Shown one piece after another: positions 30,701 through 37,982 of a stretch of 50,997 nucleotides of DNA. Origin of the DNA: Planctomycetota bacterium (GTDB lineage: Bacteria; Planctomycetota; UBA1135; JAKEFM01); NCBI GenBank assembly GCA_022616055.1, contig JAKEFM010000160.1, forward strand, positions 1 through 50,997, given 5' to 3'. Position numbers and translations under genes: made by a program. The notes beneath the pieces were generated by a model. The model did no database searches, was not told where the DNA came from, and saw only the letters and a program-made list of their open reading frames with translations. Each line of letters begins with the position of its first letter. Position 1 is the stretch's first letter.

Positions 30701-32747
30701 CAACCTCGTCACGGGCGAGGACGGTCGGGCCCACTTCGAGTTCGACACGTCGGACTCGGTGACCACCTTCGCCGTCGACGTCGAGGCGCACGACTCCCTC
30801 GGCGCCCTCGCCGCCGAGGCCGCCGAGTTCCGGAACCGCGTCCCCTTCTTCCTCGAGCCGAAGACGCCCGTCGCGCTCTCGGCCGGCGACCGGCTCTTCC
30901 TCCCGGTCGTCGCGGCGAACGACACCGATTCGGCCGCGGACGTCGAGGTGAGCCTCGCGCTCGCGGGCGACCTGCTCCGCCTCGGCTCGGAGGCCTCCCA
31001 TGTCGTGCGCGTCGGGCCCGGCGCGCGCGGCCGGGCTCTGTTCACGCTCGGCGCCGGACAGGGTCGCGGCGAAGTCGCGCTCACCCTCGAGGGTCGCGGA
31101 GCGGGCGGATTCCGGGACCGCAGCGTCCGGAAGATCCCGATCGTCCCCCGCGGCTACCCGATCGACCTCGCGCGCGGCGGCACGCTCGAGAAGCGCGACT
31201 CCGCGACGATCGCGCTTCCGGCGGACCTCGACCGGACGACCCTGGCCGGATCTCTGCGCCTCTACCCCTCCGTGCTCTCGACTCTCGTCGACGGTCTCGA
31301 GGCGATGCTGCAGCAGCCGGGCGGGTGCTTCGAGCAGGCCTCCTCGACCAACTACCCGAACGTCCTCGCCCTGACCTACCTCGCGGAACAGCAGGCGACC
31401 GCCCCCGAAATCGCCCGCCGCGCGAAGGACCTCCTCGCCAAGGGCTACGGCCTGCTCGCGGGCTACGAGTGCAAGCAGCGCGGGTACGAGTGGTTCGGCG
31501 GAGACCCCGGCCACGAAGCGCTCTCCGCCTATGGACTGATGGAGTTCGCCGACATGTCGCGGGTCCACCCCGTCGACGCGGCGATGGTCGCCCGCACGCG
31601 CGACTGGCTCCTCTCCCGCCGCGACGGGAAGGGAGGCTTCCAGAGGAACGACCGCGCGCTCGATACCTTCGGCCGGGCGCCGGCCGACCTGACCGACGCC
31701 TACATCGTCTGGGCGATCACCGAGGCGGACGGGGGGATCGACATCGCGAAGGAGCTCGCCTCCATCGAGGAGCGCGCGCGGTCGAGCGACGACCCCTATC
31801 TCGTCGCGCTGGCGGCCAACGCCCTCGCCAATCGAAAGGCCCCCGGCGCGAAGGGGCTCCTCGATCGGCTCGCCTCGATGCAGGCCGAGGACGGACGCCT
31901 CGCCGGGAAGAAGATGTCGATCACGTCGAGCACGGGGCCCAACCTCGACGTCGAGACGACCGCGCTCGCCGCGATGGCGTTCGCGACGGATCCCGCCCGT
32001 CTCCCCAACGCCGAGCGGGCGATCCGCTGGATCGTCGCCCACCGCCAGGGCGGGCGATTCGGAGCCACCCAGGCGACGATCCTCGCCCTGCGGGCCCTCG
32101 TCGAGCATGGCCGGGCTTCGCGCCGGACGGCGAGCGATCACGACCTCACGTTGACCGTGAACGGCCGCGAGGTCGTGACCCGACACCTCGTGGCGGGCGC
32201 GTCCGGAGCGATCGTGTTCGACCGCGATCTCCTCGACTCGCTCGTTCCGGGTGAGAACCGGATCGAAATCGCCACGACCGGCGCCGAGGCGCTCCCGTGG
32301 GCGATCGCGCTGCGCTATCACACGACGGCCCCGCCGAGCGACCCGGATTGTGCCGTCGAGGTGTCGACCGCCCTCGACCGGCAGACGGTCCGCGAAGGGG
32401 AGACCGCGCGGCTCGACGTGCGGCTCCGCAATCGCAGGGACGAGGGCGTGCCGATGACGCTCGCCCGGGTGGGGCTCCCCGCCGGCCTCGAGCCGCGGCC
32501 CGAGCAGCTGAAGGAGTGGAAGGAGCAGGGGCTCGTCGACGCCTACGAGACGAGGCCGCGCGAGGTGACGCTCTACTTCCGCGGGCTCGCCCCGGAGTCC
32601 GAGAAGAGGCTCGCCCTCGACCTCGTCGCGGCGATTCCGGGCGAGTTCGAGGGGCCGGCGACGAGCGCCTACCTCTATTACTCCGACGACAGGAAGGCCT
32701 GGGCGAAGCCCGTCCGCGTGCGGATCGACCCCGAAGGGGTCCGGTAG
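27774..32747 (+). CDS. Anti-sigma zinc-finger/alpha-2-macroglobulin fusion with thioester
   Basis: A 1657-residue protein; ATG at 27774 follows AAAGGTGGA. Residues 1-50 carry an anti-sigma zinc finger of the zf-HC2 type, HLASCAGC (HX3CX2C). A membrane helix lies at about 79-98 (RLAAAAAALLILGLGALGY), so the finger is in the cytosol. Macroglobulin (MG2-like) domains follow, then a region with GVQGWRRF that precedes a bait-like segment. Inside this, about 752-803, are two membrane helices around the loop RRRPLR, then Gly-rich FGGGVGGG. The A2M domain (FTEVLYWNPNLVTGEDG) and the thioester GGCFEQ (Cys1185, Gln1188) with its alpha-alpha toroid follow. Bacterial macroglobulins trap proteases; fusing one to an anti-sigma finger beside its sigma factor suggests a sensor. 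The C-terminal end overlaps the convergent MMPL gene. Confidence 0.85.
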   Translation: MDACVTAKELLLDHLYGALDEAEEKALLDHLASCAGCRGALEKARAQRGLLSEAARLSADDLSFAPPPPPRSFPFTVPRRLAAAAAALLILGLGALGYRAHERSKILARFPRVSVLGPSAVPAGTPAQFLVEVRDLDGDPIRAEVSADIQRAEGRETQQSVTDREGQARLAVNAGAGSPGEQMLVAFRVTTPDGTNQLGSTMLVRDATRLLARVSTDKPLYRPGEAVRVRALALERFRLTPAGDLPVRFQILDPRGSLLADQIVPAVAGVGAWTWAIPEGAPGGEYRLVLSGETGGFAMFPKTERKFVVRSYRVPRIKGEIDFDRDAYGPGASGVATVSVERAEGGVPAGAALDATVTVDGKEVSHETIVLPGSGSAKVPFSLPKEIDQGRGTLSVVVRDGGNVETIAETLPIVVDRLDVAFFPEGGDLVAGLPSRVYFSARDSKDEPADLQADVLDSRGRKVAVAEVDDRGMGRFELTPKAGETYRLVSRRPDGIEIRSSFPSIAERGVVLRALDDATPARSPVRIEVASTESGRHEVAAYCRGVLVAQESVNLEAGGRRVVELPSHPDVGGVFRVTVFDPAGSPRAERLVSVEPPHRLALDIRPSASAFSPGETVKVDLLARGQDGRPARAVFGVSVVDDAVVSLAKDEDTPPLPMHFLLGLEVEELEKVDVFARGPNAARAADRLLGVQGWRRFAWRDPSAFLASNAEKGPRVVVPVAVDTPQRSDNEPEVRAAVAVAMDRVDGQLRTGAVAMALAGSIALMVVSIVSGFARRRPLRVAVGLASAGLAVFLCVALLPGALPKDATHLAWLESPERAAGLPVIVFNGFGGGVGGGAAPADIAQIVEWFKDRIGAEEQLERLGAPVLLHAPLDPNAIMLGRAGLDGRILQFDGGGFGNGMDARKNAMEGLEEEGKRGARALRFRAATGHDDFFLADRKTQLRAQFQLLAREYAHKKRPDHDGTRIDFTEVLYWNPNLVTGEDGRAHFEFDTSDSVTTFAVDVEAHDSLGALAAEAAEFRNRVPFFLEPKTPVALSAGDRLFLPVVAANDTDSAADVEVSLALAGDLLRLGSEASHVVRVGPGARGRALFTLGAGQGRGEVALTLEGRGAGGFRDRSVRKIPIVPRGYPIDLARGGTLEKRDSATIALPADLDRTTLAGSLRLYPSVLSTLVDGLEAMLQQPGGCFEQASSTNYPNVLALTYLAEQQATAPEIARRAKDLLAKGYGLLAGYECKQRGYEWFGGDPGHEALSAYGLMEFADMSRVHPVDAAMVARTRDWLLSRRDGKGGFQRNDRALDTFGRAPADLTDAYIVWAITEADGGIDIAKELASIEERARSSDDPYLVALAANALANRKAPGAKGLLDRLASMQAEDGRLAGKKMSITSSTGPNLDVETTALAAMAFATDPARLPNAERAIRWIVAHRQGGRFGATQATILALRALVEHGRASRRTASDHDLTLTVNGREVVTRHLVAGASGAIVFDRDLLDSLVPGENRIEIATTGAEALPWAIALRYHTTAPPSDPDCAVEVSTALDRQTVREGETARLDVRLRNRRDEGVPMTLARVGLPAGLEPRPEQLKEWKEQGLVDAYETRPREVTLYFRGLAPESEKRLALDLVAAIPGEFEGPATSAYLYYSDDRKAWAKPVRVRIDPEGVR

Positions 32748-35173
32748 CGGCCGCCCGACGGCAGGAGCGCCGGGACGAGGAGGAGCGAGGCCGCGAGCGC
32801 GAAGGCGACGCCGACGGCCGCCGCCAGGCCGAGGTCGCGCAGGGCCGGATGCGCGGCGAAGACGAGGCTGCCGAAGCCGAGGATCGTCGTTCCGCCGCTC
32901 GTGAGGAGCGCGCGGGCGCTCTCCGACAGAGCCTCGGCCGCGTCGCCGTCGCGACGGAAGCGCAGCCAGAGGTGGATGCCGTAGTCGTCGGCCATCCCGG
33001 TGAGGAGTGGGAAGACGGCGAGGTTGCCGACCGTGATGCCGCGGCCGGCGAGACGCAGCGCCGCCGCCGCGCCGAGGGCCGAAGCGACGAAGGGGACGAG
33101 GCTCACGAGGACGCCGGGCAGGCTCCGGATCGTGGCGGCGAGGATGGCGAGGAGGAGGAGGGTCGCGAAGAGGCCGAGCCGGCCGAGATCCCTCGTGACG
33201 AGGAGGCCGAGCCGCCCGCGCACGATCGGGAGCCCGGTCACGACGACGCCGGGTCCGGCGGCGTCCCGGACGCGCGCGAGCGTCTCGGCCGCTCGCGCTG
33301 GAACCTCGGGGTAGACCGTCGTCGCGAGCCGGACTCGCCCCTCGCGCGCGGAGATCGCGCCCTCGAGGACAGGGCCGAGTCCCGCCGCGCGCCACTCCTC
33401 CGTCCCGGGCGGCGGCTCCGAGAGGCCCTCGATCAGGCGGCGGAGGCGTCCGGCCTGCTCCTCGGCGTACGCCTCCCGAAAGCCCGCGGCCCGCAGCGCT
33501 TCCTTCCACTCCCGGGAGGTCTCGCCAGGATCGACGTCACCGAGGACGGACCGGGCGCGGGCGGCGGTCTCCGCCGAGAGGAGGAAGTAGCGGAGGGACT
33601 GAATGCGGAACTCCCCCGAAGACGCCGCCGCGAGTCGCTCGAAGAGAGCGTCGTTCTCCCGGATCGCCTCCTCGAGGGTCGCCGCCTCGGGGACGAGAAC
33701 GAGGGGCTCGACGACGTTGCCGAAACGCGCCAGGACTCGTTCCTGCTCGGCGAAGGCGGAGAGGTCCGGACGGAGCGTCTCCGTCCCCGTCCGCACGTCG
33801 AGTCCGGAGGCGAGCCACGCGCAGGCGAGGAGGAAGGCGGCCCCGCCCGCGCGCACGAGGCCCCGTCGCCGGAGGAGGACCTCCCCGAGGCGCCTCGCCG
33901 GGCCGCGAACCGGATCGGGAGCGGCGGAGGCGCTCCCCCCGAGCCAGGCGGGGAGGACGAGGAGCGCGCTCGCGCAGGCGAGGGAGACGCCGACGGCGAG
34001 GAGCACGCCGAACTCGGCGTAGCCGCGGAAGGAGGAGAAGAGGAGGACGGCGAAGGCGCCGGCCGTCGTCGCGGCCGAGGCGAGGAGCCCGCGCGCGAGG
34101 CCGCGGGTGGCCTCCGCGACGGCTTCCGGGGGAGCTAGGGCCGATTCGAGGCCGTGCGCGTACGCGTTCGAGACGTGCAGGCCGAAGTTGATCCCCAGAC
34201 CGACGAGGGTGGAGGCGAAGCCGACCGAGACGACGTGGATCTCCCCGAAGAAGGCCCCGGCCGCCCCCGCGGTCCACACGACGGCGAGGACGAGGACCCC
34301 TCCGACGGCGAGGAGGAGGCGGACGCTCCGGAAGAGGAATCCGGAGAGGACGTGGACGGCGAGGAGCGCGACCAGCCCGATCCCGACGAGGTCGAAGCGC
34401 ATCCGCGCGGAGGCCTCGGCCGCGACCGGATAGGCGCCGGCGAGGACGAGGCGAAGCCCGGAGCCGCCGAGGGCCGAATCGAAGCGCTCCCTCGTCTCCC
34501 GGACCATCCCCTCCGAGAAGGCGATGTCCTCCGGAGGCCGCTCGGCGAGCGCGACGGCGAGGCGCATCCGCCCGTCCTCGGAGAGGAGGGGGAGCGACCC
34601 GTCGGCCGCGGGAAGCGAGAGCCCCGAGCGCGGGCGGAGAGCGACGAACTCGACGGCGAGCCCGCGGAGGTCGAGGGGGTCGGCGAGGATGAGGTCCCGC
34701 GCCGCCCCGCCGTCGGCGTCGCCCAGGCGCGTCCGCGCCTCGGTCGCGGCCGCGCGCAGGCCCTCGGCCCCCAGGCGAGCCCGAAGACGACGGAGGGCCC
34801 CCTCCGGAAGGAGCCGGACCCCGTCGGCGCCCCCCAGGCGCCGGACCACACCGGCCGGGATCCCCGCCTCGACCGACCGGACCCCTGGCATGGACGCGAG
34901 CCCGGCGTAGAAGGCCTCGATCTTCGGTGCAGCGGCGGCGAGCCCTGCGGCGGTGTCCGCCTCGACCGCGACGAGGAGGCGTCGCGCGAATCCGAAGTCC
35001 TCGACGGCATCCTTGAACTCGCGGACGGAGGGATCGGAAACGGGAAGGAGGGCGAGGAGGTCGGTCCCGAGGCGGAGGCGCGAAGCGCCGGCGAGCGCGA
35101 GCGCCGTGACGAGGAGCGCGAGGAGGGTCGTGCGCCCGGGCCGCCGTGCCGCCGCCGCGGCGAGGTCCCTCAC
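32678..35173 (-). CDS. MMPL/RND-family transporter
   Basis: An 831-residue protein with two repeats of one helix, a large periplasmic domain and five helices, e.g. VGIGLVALLAVHVLSGFLF and GFASTLVGLGINFGLHVSNAYAHGLE in the first half and ILAATIRSLPGVLVSLVPFVASALGAA with MADDYGIHLWLRFRRDGD in the second. The N-terminus is RRPGRTTLLALLVTALALAGA, as in hopanoid/aryl-polyene MMPL exporters. It is the last gene of the minus-strand operon. The last 23 residues (after LLPSGGRYR) are encoded inside the A2M gene on the other strand. Probably exports a lipid or polyene product. Confidence 0.9.
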   Translation of the reverse strand: MRDLAAAAARRPGRTTLLALLVTALALAGASRLRLGTDLLALLPVSDPSVREFKDAVEDFGFARRLLVAVEADTAAGLAAAAPKIEAFYAGLASMPGVRSVEAGIPAGVVRRLGGADGVRLLPEGALRRLRARLGAEGLRAAATEARTRLGDADGGAARDLILADPLDLRGLAVEFVALRPRSGLSLPAADGSLPLLSEDGRMRLAVALAERPPEDIAFSEGMVRETRERFDSALGGSGLRLVLAGAYPVAAEASARMRFDLVGIGLVALLAVHVLSGFLFRSVRLLLAVGGVLVLAVVWTAGAAGAFFGEIHVVSVGFASTLVGLGINFGLHVSNAYAHGLESALAPPEAVAEATRGLARGLLASAATTAGAFAVLLFSSFRGYAEFGVLLAVGVSLACASALLVLPAWLGGSASAAPDPVRGPARRLGEVLLRRRGLVRAGGAAFLLACAWLASGLDVRTGTETLRPDLSAFAEQERVLARFGNVVEPLVLVPEAATLEEAIRENDALFERLAAASSGEFRIQSLRYFLLSAETAARARSVLGDVDPGETSREWKEALRAAGFREAYAEEQAGRLRRLIEGLSEPPPGTEEWRAAGLGPVLEGAISAREGRVRLATTVYPEVPARAAETLARVRDAAGPGVVVTGLPIVRGRLGLLVTRDLGRLGLFATLLLLAILAATIRSLPGVLVSLVPFVASALGAAAALRLAGRGITVGNLAVFPLLTGMADDYGIHLWLRFRRDGDAAEALSESARALLTSGGTTILGFGSLVFAAHPALRDLGLAAAVGVAFALAASLLLVPALLPSGGRYRTPSGSIRTRTGFAQAFLSSE

Positions 35174-35201
35174 GCGGCCGGCTCCCGAGGAGGGCGCCCC
35201 G

Positions 35202-36362
35202 TCATCCGCGGCGGATCGCGCGGAACTGCGCCCGCGTCAGGAAGGGCACGAGGGAGAGGAACTGCCCGAGCGCGGGTCCCGGGTCGCGCCACGACTCGAC
35301 GTCGTAGTGGGAGCCGCGGAACCGGAAGAAGGGAGGGTCGAGCCGCCAGCGGTCGGGATTGCGCAGGAAGTGGAGCGCGTCGCCGGGGAAGAGGAACCGG
35401 CAGCGCACCCCGACCCGGTAGGTCCGGACGGGGGCGGGATCCACCCCGCGCGCGAGCTCGTGGCAGAGGAAGGGCACGTTCGTCCCCGCGCGGACGGCGA
35501 GCGCGAGGGAGCCCCAGAACCGGGGGTTCACCTCGATCAGGAGCGGCTCGCCCGTCGCCGGGTCCTCGAGGAACTCGCAGTGCGCGGGGCCGAACCAATG
35601 TGCGGCGCGCAGGAGCGCGAGCGACCGCGCGATCGCCTCGGGGTGATCGATCGTCTCGCGCAGCGTCCCGGGTCCGCCGTCGACCGGGTACTGGCGGAGG
35701 CGCCGGTAGGCGACCGCGGCGAGGGCTTCTCCATCCCGTCCGAGGACGCAGCCCACCCCGATCGCGCGCCCGCCCGCCGGGACCCGTTCCTGGACCACGC
35801 ACGCCCCGCGGTCAGCCTCGACGGCTCGGATCGCGGCGGGGAGGTCCTCCCTCCGCTCGACGTACAGGCGGCCCCGGGATCCGGAGCCCACCCGCGGCTT
35901 GACGACGAAGGGGGAGCGGAGACCGCCGATGCGCGGGTCCTCCGGTCCGAGCGGGGCCACCGTACGCGGCGCGGCGATCCCGAGGGAGGTGGCGAGGTCG
36001 AGCGCGCCGGCCTTGTCGCGGAGCCGCGCGACGACGCCCGGTTCCGGGAAGGGGACGCCACAAGACCCGGGGAGCGCGGAGCGCGCCCGGAGGCAGAGAT
36101 CGACCGTGGCATCCTCCATCGGGAGGACCGAGGAGAGGCGCAGCCGCGCGGCCGTCTCGACGAGCCACCCGAGGAACCGATCCGGTTCGGTCGTCGGGGA
36201 GGGGGACTTCAGCCTGCGGCTCGCGTGGCGCGAGAAGGCCGCCGCGTTCAGGCGCGAGACTTCCCCGACCGCCACCGGAACGCCCGCCTCGCCGAGGCCC
36301 CGGACGGCCGCGAGGGACTTGCGCCAGATCCCGTCCGTGACGAGGGCTCCCCCCTCACGCAT
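35202..36362 (-). CDS. ATP-grasp domain carboxylate-amine/thiol ligase
   Basis: A 386-residue protein. Residues around 150-300 form an ATP-grasp domain: FVVKPRVGSGSRG (nucleotide lid), CVVQERVPAGG, HCEFLEDPATGEPLLIEVNPRFWGSLALAV with the metal ligands Glu and Asn. It resembles carbamoyl-phosphate-synthase-like ligases acting on small carboxylates. The substrate is unknown. The start overlaps the LolA-like lipoprotein stop by 8 bases, and MMPL follows after 28 bases, so it probably acts with them, for example by amidating a carboxylic acid product. Confidence 0.87.
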   Translation of the reverse strand: MREGGALVTDGIWRKSLAAVRGLGEAGVPVAVGEVSRLNAAAFSRHASRRLKSPSPTTEPDRFLGWLVETAARLRLSSVLPMEDATVDLCLRARSALPGSCGVPFPEPGVVARLRDKAGALDLATSLGIAAPRTVAPLGPEDPRIGGLRSPFVVKPRVGSGSRGRLYVERREDLPAAIRAVEADRGACVVQERVPAGGRAIGVGCVLGRDGEALAAVAYRRLRQYPVDGGPGTLRETIDHPEAIARSLALLRAAHWFGPAHCEFLEDPATGEPLLIEVNPRFWGSLALAVRAGTNVPFLCHELARGVDPAPVRTYRVGVRCRFLFPGDALHFLRNPDRWRLDPPFFRFRGSHYDVESWRDPGPALGQFLSLVPFLTRAQFRAIRRG

Positions 36363-37059
36363 CGGCCTCCCCTTCCTTCAGGTCGGCCGTCGGACCCGGC
36401 TCGAAGGTCGCGGCCGCGGGCGCCGCCGACGTGGCCGATTCGACGCTCACGGTCACCCGCTCCCGCATCCTCGTCCCGCGCACTTCGAGTCGTTCCGGAA
36501 GCGGACCCGAGCCCTCCTGCTCCACCCGGACTCCCGGCAGCTCGCGGCGGCGCAGCCGGAGCGAGCGCGGGTCGAAGGCGTAGCGATTCTCCCCGTCGAC
36601 GCCGAGGATCTCCTCCTCGCTCCGCAGGAAGGAGAGCCTCGGAGGGAGCGGGACGCAGAGATCGAACGCGAGGAGGAGGTCCCGCGCCAGGAGGACGGGC
36701 CTCGGTCCCTTCGCCTCGAGGAGGCTCCTCCGGTAGAGGGTCGCCTCGGGCATCGTCACGACCACCCAGAGGAGCCCTTCGACGGCGCCGGCCTTCAGGA
36801 CCGTCCCGAAGGGCTGCCGGAGGAGGACGAACGAGCGGCCCGGCGCCCCGGCCGCGACGAAGTCGAAGCTCCGGCGGGGGGCGATGGAGAGGAAGAAGTC
36901 CCCCTCGACGGTGAGCGTGCCGCTCGCGCGGAATCCGGGAAGCGCCGGGTTCGCCCGTCGGACCGCCTCGTCCAGGGCGGCCGCCTCGGCTTCCGGGACC
37001 GGGACCGGCGCGGCGCGACAGGCGGCCGCGGCGAGGAGGAGGAGGGGGAGGCGGTTCAC
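36355..37059 (-). CDS. LolA/DUF3261-like lipoprotein
   Basis: A 234-residue protein. A lipoprotein signal, RLPLLLLAAAAC (lipobox AAAC, Cys14), is followed by a beta-rich mature part with a LolA-like layout: FRASGTLTVEGDFFLS, FVLLRQPFGTVLKAG, NRYAFDPRSLRLRRREL. GTG at 37059 overlaps the methyltransferase stop (GTGA). LolA-like and DUF3261-like lipoproteins accompany aryl-polyene and flexirubin exporters. The closest family is not certain. Confidence 0.74.
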   Translation of the reverse strand: MNRLPLLLLAAAACRAAPVPVPEAEAAALDEAVRRANPALPGFRASGTLTVEGDFFLSIAPRRSFDFVAAGAPGRSFVLLRQPFGTVLKAGAVEGLLWVVVTMPEATLYRRSLLEAKGPRPVLLARDLLLAFDLCVPLPPRLSFLRSEEEILGVDGENRYAFDPRSLRLRRRELPGVRVEQEGSGPLPERLEVRGTRMRERVTVSVESATSAAPAAATFEPGPTADLKEGEADA

Positions 37060-37937
37060 GGAGCGGGCTTCCTCGCGAGGACCGAGTAGGAGAGTCCGGG
37101 GAGGAGCCAGCGCCCCCCGCTCGCGAGGAACGCCGCCTCGCCCCCCGCCCCCGCGAGGGCGGAGAACGCCTTTCGCGGCGGACAGCCGAATCGCGTCGCC
37201 CCGCCGACGAAGGCCCTCGCCTCGACGAAGCCGCCGACCGCGAGGAGCCGGCGCAGGACGGCGGGGGAGAAGTCGTGGAGGTGGGCGGGGAGGTCGTAGA
37301 GGCGGTTCGGGATCCCGATCCAGCCGAGCGCCCGCTTGAGCGGGGCCGTGTGCGGCACGCGCACGAGGAGCGCGCCCCCCGGATCGAGGGCCGCGAACGC
37401 CGCGCGCACGAATCCGACCGGATCGCGCACGTGCTCGAGCACGTAGAAGGCCGCGATGGCGTCGAACGACTCCCCTCCCGGGAGGTCGTCGGGGAAGACC
37501 CCGCGCCGCACGCTCCCGCCCCGCAGGCGAGCCCGCGCGCGCTCGACCGCTCCCGGCGAGGGATCGATCCCGGAGACGCGCCATCCCCGGCGCTCCATCG
37601 CCTCGAGGAACCCGCCGAAACCGCAGCCGACGTCGAGGAGCCGGCCCGGCCGCCCGAGCGCGCGCCCGATCTTCCTCGACGCGATCTCGAAGACCCCTTC
37701 CATCGCGCGGTCCCAGTCCTCCTCCTCGCCGTCCCCCTCGGGGAGGTAGCGCGTGTAGAGTTCGGCCACCCCCTCGGCCGTCGGGCGCGGGCTCGCGTAG
37801 CGAAGCCCGCAGAGCGGGCAGCGGAGCATCCGGTAGTTCCCCTCCCGGTGCTCCGGGATCCCGCCGTCCCGGCCGCACAGCGCGCAGCCGACCTCCTCCA
37901 GAGGAAGGGACTCCCGACTGTGATCCCGGAGAAGCAA
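37056..37937 (-). CDS. Class I SAM-dependent methyltransferase with N-terminal zinc ribbon
   Basis: A 293-residue protein. The N-terminus has Cys18-X2-Cys21 and Cys40-X2-Cys43 (CALCG and CPLCG), a zinc ribbon. The methyltransferase domain follows with motif I LLDVGCGFGGFLEAMERRG and the acidic residue in VSGIDPS, then EHVRDPVGFV. The start is uncertain: TTG at 37937 has GAGG six bases upstream and gives the zinc ribbon with a short N-terminus. The gene is first in the operon with LolA-like lipoprotein, ATP-grasp and MMPL. The substrate is unknown. Similar proteins modify cell-surface sugars or natural products. Confidence 0.85.
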   Translation of the reverse strand: MLLRDHSRESLPLEEVGCALCGRDGGIPEHREGNYRMLRCPLCGLRYASPRPTAEGVAELYTRYLPEGDGEEEDWDRAMEGVFEIASRKIGRALGRPGRLLDVGCGFGGFLEAMERRGWRVSGIDPSPGAVERARARLRGGSVRRGVFPDDLPGGESFDAIAAFYVLEHVRDPVGFVRAAFAALDPGGALLVRVPHTAPLKRALGWIGIPNRLYDLPAHLHDFSPAVLRRLLAVGGFVEARAFVGGATRFGCPPRKAFSALAGAGGEAAFLASGGRWLLPGLSYSVLARKPAP

Positions 37938-37955
37938 GCGCGACCTCGGTCGCGC
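37938..37955. promoter_or_regulatory. GCGCGACC/GGTCGCGC inverted repeat between divergent genes
   Basis: An 8-bp inverted repeat with 2-base centre, followed on the plus strand by GGGTGTTTTTA. It lies between the start of the methyltransferase (minus) and of the flippase (plus). On the minus strand it overlaps the possible Shine-Dalgarno of the methyltransferase. It is more likely an operator than a terminator because no transcript ends here. Confidence 0.3.
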
Positions 37956-37982
37956 GGGTGTTTTTAGGGACAGGCCCCCAGG

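Noticed and set aside
30378-33509. Minus-strand open frame of 1043 codons spanning macroglobulin and MMPL
   Set aside because: Antisense shadow; it crosses two real genes and shows no domain or motif.
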